A stretch of DNA of 64,000 nt from Nocardioides islandensis (GTDB lineage Bacteria; Actinomycetota; Actinomycetes; Propionibacteriales; Nocardioidaceae), in the NCBI RefSeq assembly GCF_015352455.1, contig NZ_JADKPN010000001.1:868001-932000 (forward strand), given 5' to 3'. The translations under genes and the position numbers were made by a program. The notes beneath the pieces were generated by a model that worked only from the letters and a program-made list of their open reading frames with translations, ran no database searches and was not told the DNA's origin. Positions within the stretch are counted from its first letter, which is position 1. Every line of letters begins with the position of its first letter. This document shows, piece after piece, positions 1-9,509 of the stretch.

Positions 1-1254
1 GGAGTCGCTGTAGGAGAAGGCGAGGTTGTCGGTGGCCACCAGCGGCTTGAGCGCGTCCTGCGGCTGGTTGTAGTTGGTCGTGTCGTTCTCGTTCTCGACG
101 TTGCCGTAGTACCAGTTGAAGAAGCCGCAGTCGGGGGTCGTGCACACCGTGCCGTGGAAGTGCGCATCGGAGCTCACGCCGTTCGGCGGGTTCGCCACGG
201 CGACCGAGCCGTGGTCAGCCGTCAGCACCACGAGGGTGTTGTCGAGCTCACCGTCGGCCTCGAGCTTGTCCATGATCCGGCCCACCTGGGCGTCGGCCGT
301 CGCCGCCGCGAAGGGCACGTGCGTGATCGGCTCACCGGCGGCACCCGTCGGGTCCGGGTCGTTGACGCCACCCCACATGTGCGCGGCCTTGTCGACCCCC
401 GGGAGCGTGACGAAGATGCCGCTCCAGTCGTCCTCGTGGTCCATGACGTCCAGCGCCATGTCGGTCGCCCAGATGTCGCCGCCCAGGTGGTCGGGGTTCT
501 TTCCCACGACGTACCGGTTGTCGGAGACCGGGTACATGACCGCCGGCAGCTTGCCGGTGTCGTAGACCTTGCTCCGCTCGACGTAGTAACGGCCGCCGCA
601 CGGCGCGCTGATGTAGCTGGGCACGTTGATGCCGCGCGGTCCGCGCCAGCTCGTCGTGTTCGGCGCGGTGCCGCACGTCGCGCTGCCGAAGGTGATGATC
701 GAGCTGGAGCCCGGTCCGCCGAACGCGTACGCCGCGTAGACCTTCGGGCTGATCGTGAAGGTCTTGCCCGTGGCGTCCAGGTAGTCGGCCAGCTTCGGGT
801 AGCCGTAGTGCTCCATGACCGGGAACATCGAGGTGTTGTCCCAGTCGCTGCTGATGTACATCCCGTCGCTGATGCCGTTGGCGGTGTCGCGGTCTCCCAG
901 CACGTGGTCGACGTCGCGGTAGCCCTCCGTCGTCCAGCCGGTGTGCTTGGGCAGCAGGCCCGACGTGATCACGTTGTGCGTCACGACGGTCACCGAGCCG
1001 GTGTGGCCCAGGTAGCTCTTGGGCGTGTCGACGTAGTCGGCCATCAGCTTCTTGACGTTCTTCATGTCGTACTTCTCGACGATCTCCTTGCTGAGCGCGT
1101 CGATGACGATGATCACGACCTTGGTCGGCTTGGCCGGTGGCCCGGGCACGCCGTTCGGCGCCGCCACCGCACCGGAGTGGGAGCCGGCCGCGGCGACCGC
1201 GACGGCGACCCCGGCGCCGAGGACCGCGAGAAGTGGGCGAGTACGACGTGACAT
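1..1254 (-). CDS. alkaline phosphatase superfamily protein, exported (partial, 3' end outside window)
   Basis: The frame reads without a stop from an ATG at 1254 to the window edge (418 codons). A GGGAGGGG ribosome site lies just upstream. Residues 1-32 form a signal peptide (RR, hydrophobic core, Ala-rich cleavage zone). The rest has the marks of the alkaline phosphatase / type I phosphodiesterase superfamily: VIIVIDAL with metal-ligand Asp52, a VTVVTHN stretch in the usual nucleophile region, GVDKAAH, TADHGS and a later SDAHFHG histidine. Such enzymes hydrolyse phosphomonoesters or diesters with two metal ions outside the membrane; the substrate cannot be told from this sequence. It reads away from the type VII locus, and nothing links it functionally to that locus. 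Family call is firm, specific activity open. Confidence 0.85.
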   Translation of the reverse strand, partial: MSRRTRPLLAVLGAGVAVAVAAAGSHSGAVAAPNGVPGPPAKPTKVVIIVIDALSKEIVEKYDMKNVKKLMADYVDTPKSYLGHTGSVTVVTHNVITSGLLPKHTGWTTEGYRDVDHVLGDRDTANGISDGMYISSDWDNTSMFPVMEHYGYPKLADYLDATGKTFTISPKVYAAYAFGGPGSSSIITFGSATCGTAPNTTSWRGPRGINVPSYISAPCGGRYYVERSKVYDTGKLPAVMYPVSDNRYVVGKNPDHLGGDIWATDMALDVMDHEDDWSGIFVTLPGVDKAAHMWGGVNDPDPTGAAGEPITHVPFAAATADAQVGRIMDKLEADGELDNTLVVLTADHGSVAVANPPNGVSSDAHFHGTVCTTPDCGFFNWYYGNVENENDTTNYNQPQDALKPLVATDNLAFSYSDS

Positions 1255-1366
1255 GGCGGAACCCCTCCCTGGTACGACCCGCACGCCGCACCGATCCGCG
1301 CAACCTAGCCGTGGTACCTCGGCACCGGGAAGGGTCACGGGTACCTAGGGGACTAGAGCAGTCGAG

Positions 1367-4300
1367 CTAGAGGGCGGGTTCGGTCCAGCCGACCTGGACG
1401 ACCTCGACGCCACGCTCCCGGGTCCACAGCCGGCCGCGGCCGGGCTGGAGTGGCTGCGGCTTGATCGTCGCGATGAGCACGCCCTCGTCGGGCGACCCCG
1501 AGAGCATCAGGCCGGGCATGGCGAGCTCGCGCATCGACTGGAGGACGGACTCGTACGACGCGCGGCCGGCGCCGCCGGAACGTCGCGCGACGACCACGTG
1601 CAGGCCGACGTCGCGCGACTGCGCCATCAGCGGCTGGAGCGGCGCGATCGGCGAGGACTGCTGGGTGGACACCAGGTCGTAGTCGTCGATGACGACGTAC
1701 ACCTCGGCGCCCTTCCACCACGACCGCGTGCGCAGCTGGTCGGGGGTGACGTCGGGGCCGGGGATGCGCGACTCGAGGTACGCCGCGAGGTCCTTGATCG
1801 TCGGCGTCGCCTGGGTCGCCGAGGTCAGGTAGTTGAGGAGGTAGTCCTCGGGCACCTCGCCCAGCAGCGACCGCCGGTAGTCGACCACGACCAGCTGGGC
1901 CTCCTTCGGGGTGCGCGTGCGGACCACCTCGCGCAGGTAGGCGCGCAGGACGGCGCTCTTGCCGGACTGCCCGTCGCCGTACACCAGGAAGTGCGGCTGG
2001 CTCTCGGGGTCGAGGCCGACCGGCGCGAGCTCCTTCTCGTTCACGCCGAGGAGCAGCCGCTTGTCCTGGGGAGGCACGGCGGCGACGAGCGCGGACAGGT
2101 CCACCCGGTCCGGCAGCAGGCGCAGCTTGGGACCCTGCGGCCCCTTCCAGGCCACGGACACGCGCTTCACCAGGTCCTCCACGCCGTCGCCGAGCGTCTC
2201 CGCGCCGGGGACGCCGTCGATGCGCGGGAGGGCGCCGAGGAAGTGCAGCTTGCTGGTGACCAGGCCGCGCCCGGGTCGCCCCACCGGGACGAGGGCCGCG
2301 ACCCGGCGGTCGATCTCGGAGTCGAGGGGGTCGCCGAGACGCAGCTCGAGGCGGGTGCCGAAGGTGTCGCGCATGGCCGCGCGGAAGTCGGCCCAGCGGC
2401 TGCTGGCGACGAGCAGGTGGAAGCCGAACGTCAGGCCGCGGCCCGCCAGCTGCTGGAGCTGCATCTCGACCTCGTCGAAGTCGGCCCGCAGGGTGCTCCA
2501 GCCGTCCACCACGAGGTACACGTCGCCGTACCCGTCGTCGGCGCGGCCCTGGCCCCGGCGCGACCGGTAGGTCTCGATGGAGTCGATGCCCTGGGCCCGG
2601 AAGTACGCCTCGCGCCGGTCGACGATGCCGGTCACCTCGGCGACGATGCGGCGGACGATGTCGGGCTCCGACCGGGTGCCGATGCCGGCGACGTGCGGCA
2701 GGTCGACGAGCGGGGCGAAGGCGCCGCCGCCGAAGTCCATCACGTAGAACTGGGACTCCTGCGGCGTGGTCGTCAGCGCCAGCGAGGTGACGAGGGTGCG
2801 CAGCAGCGTGCTCTTGCCGCTGCGCGGCCCGCCGACCACGACCGCGTGGCCCGTCGCGCCGCCGAGGTTGACCGTGAGGGTGTCGCGCCGCTGCTCGCGC
2901 GGGCGGTCCACGGTGCCGAGGGGCACCGAGAGACCCCCGAGCTTGCGCCACTGCGGTGACACGAGGCCGAGGACCGGGTCCTCGACGAGGTCGGGCATCA
3001 GGTCGTCGAGGGTGTCCGGGACGTCCAGTGGCGGCAGCCAGACCTGGTGCGCCTCGGGGCCGTGGCCCTCCATCCGGTCGACGGCGACGTCGAGGAGCGA
3101 GGCCTGCTCGCCCTGCGGCGGCTCGACGACCGGTGGTTCCTGAGGAGCCGAGGTACGAGGCGTCTCGAAGGGCTCCGGCTCGTCGTCCTGGCGCGGCGGC
3201 TCGAGGGTCTGCACCTCGGAGATCGTGAACGGCAGGATCCCGCGCACCGTGCCACCGTCCTCGCGACGAGCTCGGGAGCGAGCGGTGGGCGGACCGGAGA
3301 CGTACGCCGCCTTGAACCTCAGCAGCGTCGACTGGTCCGGCTTCAGGAACCCGAGGCCGGGCACGGGCGGCAGCTCGTAGGCGTCCGGCACGCCGAGCAC
3401 GCCCCGCGACTCCGCGGCACTGAAGGTGCGCAGGCCGACGCGGTAGGAGAGGTGCGACTCGAGGCCGCGCAGCCGGCCCTCCTCGAGACGCTGGGAGGCG
3501 AGCAGCAGGTGCAGTCCGAGCGAGCGGCCGAGCCGGCCGATGGCGACGAACAGGTCGATGAACTCCGGCTTGGCCGTCAGCATCTCGGAGAACTCGTCGA
3601 CCACGATGAAAAGGGACGGCAGCGGCGCGAGTGGCTCGCCGGCGACCCGGGCCTTCTCGTAGTCGCGGATCGACGCGTAGTTGCCCGACTCGCGCAGCAG
3701 CTCCTGCCGTCGCACCATCTCGCCGGAGAGCGCGTCCTGCATGCGGTCGACGAGCGTGAGCTCCTGGGCGAGGTTCGTGATGACCGCCGAGACGTGCGGC
3801 ATCTCCGCCATCCCGGCGAACGTCGCGCCGCCCTTGAAGTCGACGAGCACCATGTTGAGCTGCTCGGGGGAGTGGGTCAGCGCCAGCCCGAGCACCAGCG
3901 TGCGCAGGAACTCCGACTTGCCGGAGCCCGTCGCGCCGATCACCAGGCCGTGCGGGCCCATGCCCTGCTGGGCGGACTCCTTGATGTCGAGGTTGACCAC
4001 GCTGCCGCCGTCGCCCAGGCCGATCGGCACGCGCAGCCGGTCACGAGCCGGCCGGTTGCGCCAGGCCAGCACCGGGTCGAAGGCGTGCACGTCGCCGAGG
4101 CCGAGCAGGTCCATGAAGTCCATCGGTCCGGAGATCTCGCCGCTGCCGGTCTCGGAGACCCCGGCCGTCACGACGTGCAGCGGGGTCAGCCGCCGGGCGA
4201 AGGCCTCGGCCGTCGCCTGGTCGCACTGGTCGGCGAGCGCCTTCACGGGTGCCTCGCGCAGTCGCAGGGCGCTGATGGGCAGGCGCCCCTCGTCGATCGG

Positions 4301-5392
4301 TACGTCGGACTCGAAGAGCAGCCGCAGGCACGACGCGTCGTCCATCTCGTCCCAGCGCGCGGGCAGGTCCAGCACCGTCACGCCGTGCAGCCCGTCGGGA
4401 GGTACGACGTGGTTGCCGGGCGGCAGAGCGCCGCCGTCGACCACGAACAAGAGGTGAGGGGTCGCCGGCCGCTCGTCGGCGCCGAAGCGGGGCCGCTCGC
4501 TGAGGTCGGGCGGCAGCAGACCGGCCAGGTCGTTCAGCGACGTCGACACCATGCGCATCGGCCCGACGGCGTCGCTCTGCTGGGAGGACAGCGCGTGCGG
4601 CAGCCACTTCATCCAGTCCCAGTGGGCGAGGTTCTGCTCGGAGGTGAGCACCGCGATCTCGAGGTTGCCGGGCGACTGGAACGCCGCGGCGCTGCAGATC
4701 ATCGCGCGCGCCAGCGACCGGGCCTCGTCCTCGGGGCCGCACAGCTCGATGCGGTCGAAGGCCCGCAGGTCGATCGAGGCCGGCAGGTTCGGCAGCAGCC
4801 GGTGCACGACCAGCAGCCGGTGGAGGGCCGACGCCGCGGCCGGGTCGACCTGGTCGACGACCGTCGTCTCCGGGGCGACCAGCTCGAGCGCCAGCGGCTG
4901 GGAGCAGAGGCCGTACCTCACGTGCAGGAAGCTCGCGTCGGAGGAGTGGTGCTCCCACACCCGCGACCGCTCCTCGGCGAGGGCGGGCAGCGCGGACGGC
5001 GCGGGGTGCATCCAGGTGAGCGCCCGACGCTGCTGGTCGGCCGCCTCGCGGGCCACCTTGCGGATGTTGGCGAGGTACCGGAGGTACTCCGTCCGCGACC
5101 CCGTCACCTGCTGGGTGCGCTGCTTGCGCTGCCGGTCGATCTGCACGACGACGAAGCCGACCGTGGCGAACAGGAACATGCCCGCCGCGAGGTAGCTGCG
5201 GCCGCCTCCGGCCGCACCGCCGATGCTGGCGACCAGCACGATCGAGCCGAGGCTGCCGAGCATCGGGATGGCGTTCATGAGCACGCCGCCGGCGCCCTCG
5301 TGCTGCTCGAGCTGCGGCGGCGCCTGGAGGACGATCTCGCCCGTGGGCATCTCCGGCTGGTCCAGCCGCCCGCCCCGAAGCGTCGTGCTCAC
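1367..5392 (-). CDS. eccC: type VII secretion ATPase EccC (EccCa-EccCb fused)
   Basis: FtsK/SpoIIIE-type motor of the ESX/type VII system that recognises WXG100 substrates and drives export. Two membrane segments lie in residues ~35-80, followed by three ATPase domains with P-loops GATGSGKS (Lys492), GGPRSGKS (Lys860) and GDGQSGKS (Lys1145). The single 1341-residue chain corresponds to mycobacterial EccCa plus EccCb joined. An in-frame GTG exists 15 nt upstream (5407), but an AGGAGG lies between the two, ideally placed for the GTG at 5392, so I chose 5392. A TATCAT -10 candidate at 5428-5433 gives a leader of about 30 nt. It is divergent from eccD1 with promoters back to back. The gene is complete. 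Confidence 0.95.
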   Translation of the reverse strand: MSTTLRGGRLDQPEMPTGEIVLQAPPQLEQHEGAGGVLMNAIPMLGSLGSIVLVASIGGAAGGGRSYLAAGMFLFATVGFVVVQIDRQRKQRTQQVTGSRTEYLRYLANIRKVAREAADQQRRALTWMHPAPSALPALAEERSRVWEHHSSDASFLHVRYGLCSQPLALELVAPETTVVDQVDPAAASALHRLLVVHRLLPNLPASIDLRAFDRIELCGPEDEARSLARAMICSAAAFQSPGNLEIAVLTSEQNLAHWDWMKWLPHALSSQQSDAVGPMRMVSTSLNDLAGLLPPDLSERPRFGADERPATPHLLFVVDGGALPPGNHVVPPDGLHGVTVLDLPARWDEMDDASCLRLLFESDVPIDEGRLPISALRLREAPVKALADQCDQATAEAFARRLTPLHVVTAGVSETGSGEISGPMDFMDLLGLGDVHAFDPVLAWRNRPARDRLRVPIGLGDGGSVVNLDIKESAQQGMGPHGLVIGATGSGKSEFLRTLVLGLALTHSPEQLNMVLVDFKGGATFAGMAEMPHVSAVITNLAQELTLVDRMQDALSGEMVRRQELLRESGNYASIRDYEKARVAGEPLAPLPSLFIVVDEFSEMLTAKPEFIDLFVAIGRLGRSLGLHLLLASQRLEEGRLRGLESHLSYRVGLRTFSAAESRGVLGVPDAYELPPVPGLGFLKPDQSTLLRFKAAYVSGPPTARSRARREDGGTVRGILPFTISEVQTLEPPRQDDEPEPFETPRTSAPQEPPVVEPPQGEQASLLDVAVDRMEGHGPEAHQVWLPPLDVPDTLDDLMPDLVEDPVLGLVSPQWRKLGGLSVPLGTVDRPREQRRDTLTVNLGGATGHAVVVGGPRSGKSTLLRTLVTSLALTTTPQESQFYVMDFGGGAFAPLVDLPHVAGIGTRSEPDIVRRIVAEVTGIVDRREAYFRAQGIDSIETYRSRRGQGRADDGYGDVYLVVDGWSTLRADFDEVEMQLQQLAGRGLTFGFHLLVASSRWADFRAAMRDTFGTRLELRLGDPLDSEIDRRVAALVPVGRPGRGLVTSKLHFLGALPRIDGVPGAETLGDGVEDLVKRVSVAWKGPQGPKLRLLPDRVDLSALVAAVPPQDKRLLLGVNEKELAPVGLDPESQPHFLVYGDGQSGKSAVLRAYLREVVRTRTPKEAQLVVVDYRRSLLGEVPEDYLLNYLTSATQATPTIKDLAAYLESRIPGPDVTPDQLRTRSWWKGAEVYVVIDDYDLVSTQQSSPIAPLQPLMAQSRDVGLHVVVARRSGGAGRASYESVLQSMRELAMPGLMLSGSPDEGVLIATIKPQPLQPGRGRLWTRERGVEVVQVGWTEPAL

Positions 5393-5461
5393 GCTGCCTC
5401 CTGCCACCTGCCCGGATCAGTCGCTCGATGATAGGCGCGAGGGCGGACTACCCTGCCCCGC

Positions 5462-6868
5462 ATGGCAGGTCACCTCGGGGGTGCCGGTAGTCGTGCGGGG
5501 CGTCGCGGCGACCAGAGCCTCGCGCTGACCGTCCACGGGCCCCTCGGTTCGATCGACCTCCTCGTGCCTGCCGGTGCCGTCGCGACCGACGTCGCCCGCG
5601 AGTACGCCGCGCAGGCCGGCCTGCCCGCGATCCCGCTCATCTACACCGAGCTCGGCGAGCCGCTGGCGGCCGACGAGCTCCTCGTCGACCACGGCGTCGA
5701 CAGCGGCGACCTGCTCGTCGCCAGCACGACCGTCCACCGCCCCCCTCGCGATTCGTCGGTGAGGACGACGCGGCGCGGACCCGGAGGATCGCTGACGAGT
5801 CGCGCGGAGGCGGGTCCGATCTCGGTGCTCGTCCTCTCGCTGGCCGCCGCGGTCGCGGTGCTCGCCGGCTGGTTCGCCGCGCGCTCCGCCTCCGACCGGC
5901 TGCACGACGTGGCGGTCGACGTGCTGCTCGTGGGCGCCTTCCTCGGCGTGCTGCCGATCGGCGCCTACCGGCACGTCCGGGCCCTGGCCGCGCCCGCGTT
6001 CGCCGGGGCCGCGGCGTTCGCACTCCTGGCCGAGACCGACCCGGAGAAGCTGCCGCTGGTGCTCGGCATCACCGGGCTGGCGGCGGCGGTGGCGGCCGCG
6101 GTCGCCCGAGCACTGGACGCCGGCACCGACGCGGCGGCGCGGGTCTGGATGGCGACCGGGGGCGGGCTCTTCGTGCTCACCTCACTGGCGACCCTGGCCG
6201 ACCTCCCGCCCCGGGTCACCTGGTCGCTGCTGCTGGTGCTGGCGATGCTGGCTGCCCGCGTGGTGCCCGGCCTGGCGGTCGACGTCCCCGACAGCTTCCT
6301 CATCGACATGGACCGGCTGGCCATCACGGCCTGGTCCGCGCGCGAGAGGCCGAGGAGCCGGCGTGGCCGCGTCGTCGTACCCGAGGCCGCCGTCGTCGCG
6401 GTGGCGGCCCGCGGCTCGGCGATCATCACCGCGTCGGCCGCTGCCGTGCTCGCCGTCTCGGCCGTGGCATCTCCGCTGTTGCTCGAGGCCGCCGACCTGC
6501 CCATCGACCGGGTCGGCGCACGGGTGCTCGTGCTCCTGTGCGGCGCCGGGCTGCTGCTCAGTGCGCGCAGCTACCGGCACACGGCGGCCCGTCAGCTGCT
6601 GAGGATGGCGGGCCTGTTCTCCTGGGTGGCGCTCGCACGGGCCGTCGTGCCGGTGCTGACCGACGGCCAGTGGCTGGGCGTCGCGGTCGCCGCGGTCGCG
6701 CTCGCCGTGCTCCTCGTCCTCGTGGCGGTGGCGACCGGCCGCGGCTGGCGGTCGGCCTGGTGGTCGCGCCGGGCCGAGGTCGCCGAGGGCGTCGTGGGCT
6801 CGTTCGCCATCGCCGCCGTGGTCGTCGCGGCGGGCTTCTTCCGCATCCTGTGGGAATCCACCTCGTGA
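5462..6868 (+). CDS. EccD-like type VII membrane channel subunit (first paralogue)
   Basis: 468 residues: an N-terminal ubiquitin-like domain (about 20-85, YukD/EccD type), a charged linker (~95-120) and eleven hydrophobic segments, the EccD architecture. EccD forms the membrane channel of the ESX complex. The second EccD-like gene at 9510 has the same layout but little obvious identity, so the system has two different EccD chains. The start ATG follows a TACCCT hexamer by 7 nt (leaderless candidate) and is divergent from eccC. The linker is encoded by a 52-nt palindromic element (5750-5801) that recurs at 52376. Family call rests on topology plus locus; which paralogue is the canonical EccD is not settled. 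Confidence 0.82.
   Translation: MAGHLGGAGSRAGRRGDQSLALTVHGPLGSIDLLVPAGAVATDVAREYAAQAGLPAIPLIYTELGEPLAADELLVDHGVDSGDLLVASTTVHRPPRDSSVRTTRRGPGGSLTSRAEAGPISVLVLSLAAAVAVLAGWFAARSASDRLHDVAVDVLLVGAFLGVLPIGAYRHVRALAAPAFAGAAAFALLAETDPEKLPLVLGITGLAAAVAAAVARALDAGTDAAARVWMATGGGLFVLTSLATLADLPPRVTWSLLLVLAMLAARVVPGLAVDVPDSFLIDMDRLAITAWSARERPRSRRGRVVVPEAAVVAVAARGSAIITASAAAVLAVSAVASPLLLEAADLPIDRVGARVLVLLCGAGLLLSARSYRHTAARQLLRMAGLFSWVALARAVVPVLTDGQWLGVAVAAVALAVLLVLVAVATGRGWRSAWWSRRAEVAEGVVGSFAIAAVVVAAGFFRILWESTS
5750..5801 (+). repeat. 52-nt palindromic repeat element inside eccD1 reading frame
   Basis: About 42 of 52 bases match the element at 52376-52427, in the same orientation and of equal length. It begins GATTCGTC, shares GGACCCGGAGGATCGCTGAC and ends with GTC. 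The terminal inverted repeat is imperfect here and perfect in the other copy. In this frame it encodes the basic, Ser/Gly-rich linker between the ubiquitin-like domain and the first membrane helix of the EccD-like protein. Confidence 0.75.
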
Positions 6869-7018
6869 TGCCGAAAGCCGGAAGCGGCCTGTGGGAAACC
6901 GACTTCCAGGTTTAGCCGCATCGGGCACGGGTAGGTACGCGTTGTCCCGATCGACCGGGAACCAGGAACACCAGCTCGGGCAGCCACCGGGTCGCTCGGG
7001 AGAACAGAGGAGGAGCCC

Positions 7019-7345
7019 ATGGCAGGCGACGACCCCAGGGTCATGGACATCGATCACGATGGCATCGTCCGGATCGGTGAGCGCATCAACTTCGCGCAGA
7101 GCGAGTTCAAGAAGAAGGCCGGCGAGCTGCAGACCCAGCTGGGCAACATGCACCGCGACTGGCAGGGCGACGGCGGCGGCGCCTTCGGCAAGCTGATGAT
7201 CGAGTGGCAGGACCGCCAGAAGACCATCACCGACCTGCTCCAGCGCTTCGAGGACTCCCTCACCACCACGCAGAAGACGTCGGTGGAGCAGGACTCGACG
7301 CAGGCGGCGAACATGTTCGCCCTCAACAAGAACCTCAACCAGTAG
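7019..7345 (+). CDS. WXG100 family protein (Esx-like), without YxxxD tail
   Basis: 108 residues, all-helical composition, with the WXG turn as Trp48-Gln49-Gly50 between two amphipathic helices, the hallmark of ESAT-6/CFP-10 proteins secreted as helical hairpin dimers by type VII systems. No C-terminal YxxxD/E export signal is present, so it is probably the EsxA-like partner. An AGAGGAGGAG ribosome site precedes the ATG. The next gene, 35 nt downstream, is a second WXG100 protein, and the two likely form the heterodimer. The 150-nt region upstream (6869-7018) holds short inverted repeats but no promoter I can call with confidence. Confidence 0.92.
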   Translation: MAGDDPRVMDIDHDGIVRIGERINFAQSEFKKKAGELQTQLGNMHRDWQGDGGGAFGKLMIEWQDRQKTITDLLQRFEDSLTTTQKTSVEQDSTQAANMFALNKNLNQ

Positions 7346-7380
7346 CCGTCGGCTGACTTCGAGAAAGAGAGAACTCCGAC

Positions 7381-7677
7381 ATGATTTCCGTCAACCACAA
7401 GGCGCTGGAGATCGCGGCCCAGGACATGGTCGCCAAGGCCCGCGAGATCAAGGGCGTCCTCGACTCCCTCGACCAGGACATCCGCAACGACGTGATGGCG
7501 TGGGGCGGCCAGGCGAAGGCCTCCTACATCCCCGCCAAGACGCAGTGGGACGAGTCGCTGACGCAGATGATCAACCACCTGCAGGACGCCGCGACCGGTG
7601 TCGGCAACGCGAACGTCGAGTACCACAAGACCGACGCCAACAACGCCGGGCTCTTCCAGGACATCCCGAAGGCCTGA
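7381..7677 (+). CDS. WXG100 family protein (Esx-like) carrying YxxxD export signal
   Basis: 98 residues with Trp41-Gly42-Gly43 at the helix-turn-helix apex and Tyr81-x3-Asp85 near the C-terminus, matching the YxxxD/E type VII export signal read by EccC. This marks it as the CFP-10/EsxB-like half of the pair with the preceding WXG100 protein. The start ATG has a GAAAGAGAG purine tract upstream. The gene sits directly before a small unknown gene and the PPE-like gene, all in one direction, so co-transcription is likely. Confidence 0.92.
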   Translation: MISVNHKALEIAAQDMVAKAREIKGVLDSLDQDIRNDVMAWGGQAKASYIPAKTQWDESLTQMINHLQDAATGVGNANVEYHKTDANNAGLFQDIPKA

Positions 7678-7757
7678 GCACCCACAGCCCTCCTGGGACC
7701 GGTAGTGCACTGCCGGTCCCAGTCGGCACGAGACACCCAGCACGAGGAGCACACCCG

Positions 7758-8207
7758 ATGGGATTCCTGGACTTCGGCGCCCTGATCACCAAGATCGCGG
7801 CAGCGGCCAAGAACGACGGCATCGAGCTGTCCCAGGACGAGATCGACAAGGCGGTCAAGAAGCTCAAGACCGCCCAGGACTTCCTCGACGAGCACGGCCT
7901 CCAGCAGGACGAGTCGGCCGAGGGCCGCTTCGGCACCTCCCCGCTGGGCCAGACGATGAGCCACCAGCACCGCCGGGTCTACGGGATCATGGCGCGCTCG
8001 CTCGACAACGTGTCGCAGGACCTCGGCCAGTTCGCCGACGGCATCGACACCGCGGCCAAGCGGATCACCTCGACCGACGGCACCATCGGCGACGAGATGC
8101 TGCTGAAGGCGCTGACGATCCAGGCCCACAACACGCACCTGAACACCTACGACCCGCACAACGACGGGGACGGCCAGCACCACGGGGGTGAGACCCATGG
8201 CGGGTAA
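7758..8207 (+). CDS. small protein of unknown function in type VII locus
   Basis: 149 residues starting MGFLDFGALITKIA; the ATG at 7758 has CACGAGGAGC upstream. I do not recognise a named family. The sequence is helical and charged (a Lys/Asp/Glu-rich segment at ~20-60), has no signal peptide or membrane span, and ends in a His/Gly/Asp-rich tail. Its stop codon lies inside the next gene (11-nt overlap), which implies translational coupling with the PPE-like protein at 8197. By position it could be a partner or chaperone for that protein, as PE or EspG proteins are for PPE proteins in mycobacteria; that is inference from location only. Confidence 0.8.
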   Translation: MGFLDFGALITKIAAAAKNDGIELSQDEIDKAVKKLKTAQDFLDEHGLQQDESAEGRFGTSPLGQTMSHQHRRVYGIMARSLDNVSQDLGQFADGIDTAAKRITSTDGTIGDEMLLKALTIQAHNTHLNTYDPHNDGDGQHHGGETHGG

Positions 8208-9504
8208 GGAAGAGCAGCGACTGCGCCACCTGATCGCCGGCGCCAGCCTCGACGGCGCGATCGACGACGAGCTCGACGAGTGGCGGAAGGCCAAGGAGAA
8301 GCTGCGCGAGGTCGGCGAGGCCCTGATCGCGGTCTCCACCCCGGTCAGCGAGAACCTCCCCGAGAAGACCGTCACCTCCGCGCTCGAGGCGTTCAAGGCG
8401 GTCGGCGAGAAGGTCAACCAGCGCGCCGACGACATCGAGGCCATCCACTCCGCGCTGCAGCACGCCGTCACCGTCACCCGCAACGCCCAGGCCGCGGTGT
8501 CCGAGCTGGACGGCGACCAGCGTGACAAGCCCGAGTTCCCGCCGAGCAAGCCCGGCGACGACGAGGCCGACCAGATGCGCGACCTCAAGGTCTACTCAGG
8601 GCAGATGAACCTCTACAACTCGTGGGCCGACGCCCGCGAGACCAAGTCGCAGCAGCACGCCGACAAGGTCGAGACCGCGTGGAAGGACGCCATCGCGGTC
8701 ATGGAGAAGGTGCCCGACGACCAGGTCGGCGGAGGCGGTCCCGGCGGCGGCGGAGGCTCGAGCACCGGGCCGATCATGCCGACCGGCGGCACGCCCTCGA
8801 CCTCGAGCGGCACGCCCACGACGCCCGGTGTGCCACCGCACGTCCCGCCGGAGACCCCGCACCCGCACCCCCACCCGACGCCGACTCCCACGCCGACTCC
8901 GACCCCCACCCCGACGCCGACGCCGACCCCGACGCCACACATCCCGACGCCGACACCGGTGGCTCCGGGGGGCGGTGGCTACCATCCGGGCCACGTCGGA
9001 CCCGGCGGCGGCCTCGCCCCGCACCCGAGCGGGACGCCGTACGCCGCGCCGGGCGCGACCACGCCCATCGGTGACCTGGCCCCGACCCCCGCGGTCTCGG
9101 CGGGCTCCTTGAGCGGGATGGCCGTCGGCGGCGTCGCCGGCGCGGGCATCCTCGGCGGTCTCGGCGCCGGCGCTCGCGCGGCCGGGATGGCCGGCGCGAC
9201 CGGCGGCCTGCGCAGCGGCGGCATCCTCGGTGCTTCCGGCCGGACGGCCGGGTCGGCCCGAGGCGCGCTCGGGACCGCCGGCTCGCGCGGCTCGATGGCC
9301 GGCGGCGCGGCCTCCGGCGGCACCGGCCGCGGCGGCTCGCGCGGCGCGGCCGGCCGACGCGGTGCCGGTGGGACCGGAGCCGGTGGCTCGGGCCGCGGCA
9401 AGGACAAGGACAAGAAGAAGCGCACGCCCGCGACGGTCGAGCTGTTCGACGAGGACCGGGACTGGATCGACGACGAGGGCGCGAGCTCGGGAGTGATTGA
9501 CTGA
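8197..9504 (+). CDS. PPE-like type VII substrate/accessory protein with Pro-Thr and Gly-Arg low-complexity regions
   Basis: 435 residues. The N-terminal ~165 are helical and charged, like the helical domains of WXG100/PPE-type substrates. Residues ~185-275 are Pro-rich, with a run of about eleven Thr-Pro pairs and His-Pro pairs. Residues ~300-400 are Ala/Gly/Ser/Arg-rich with Arg-Gly repeats. A Lys-rich patch (KDKDKKK) and an acidic tail with a Trp (EDRDWIDDEG) ending VID close the chain; this tail resembles those of actinobacterial PPE-like proteins, from memory. The chosen ATG has GGGGGTGAG upstream and overlaps the preceding gene by 11 nt; an in-frame GTG lies 9 nt earlier. No signal peptide. 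Export by the adjacent ESX-like system is inferred from composition and location. Confidence 0.75.
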   Translation: MAGKEEQRLRHLIAGASLDGAIDDELDEWRKAKEKLREVGEALIAVSTPVSENLPEKTVTSALEAFKAVGEKVNQRADDIEAIHSALQHAVTVTRNAQAAVSELDGDQRDKPEFPPSKPGDDEADQMRDLKVYSGQMNLYNSWADARETKSQQHADKVETAWKDAIAVMEKVPDDQVGGGGPGGGGGSSTGPIMPTGGTPSTSSGTPTTPGVPPHVPPETPHPHPHPTPTPTPTPTPTPTPTPTPTPHIPTPTPVAPGGGGYHPGHVGPGGGLAPHPSGTPYAAPGATTPIGDLAPTPAVSAGSLSGMAVGGVAGAGILGGLGAGARAAGMAGATGGLRSGGILGASGRTAGSARGALGTAGSRGSMAGGAASGGTGRGGSRGAAGRRGAGGTGAGGSGRGKDKDKKKRTPATVELFDEDRDWIDDEGASSGVID

Positions 9505-9509
9505 CGCCG

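Noticed and set aside
3047..5431. A 794-codon plus-strand frame opposite eccC
   Set aside because: Mirror frame of eccC; low-complexity product with no domains.
8865..8960. ACGCCGACTCC-type tandem repeats as an intergenic repeat or CRISPR
   Set aside because: They are in-frame Thr-Pro codons of the PPE-like protein.
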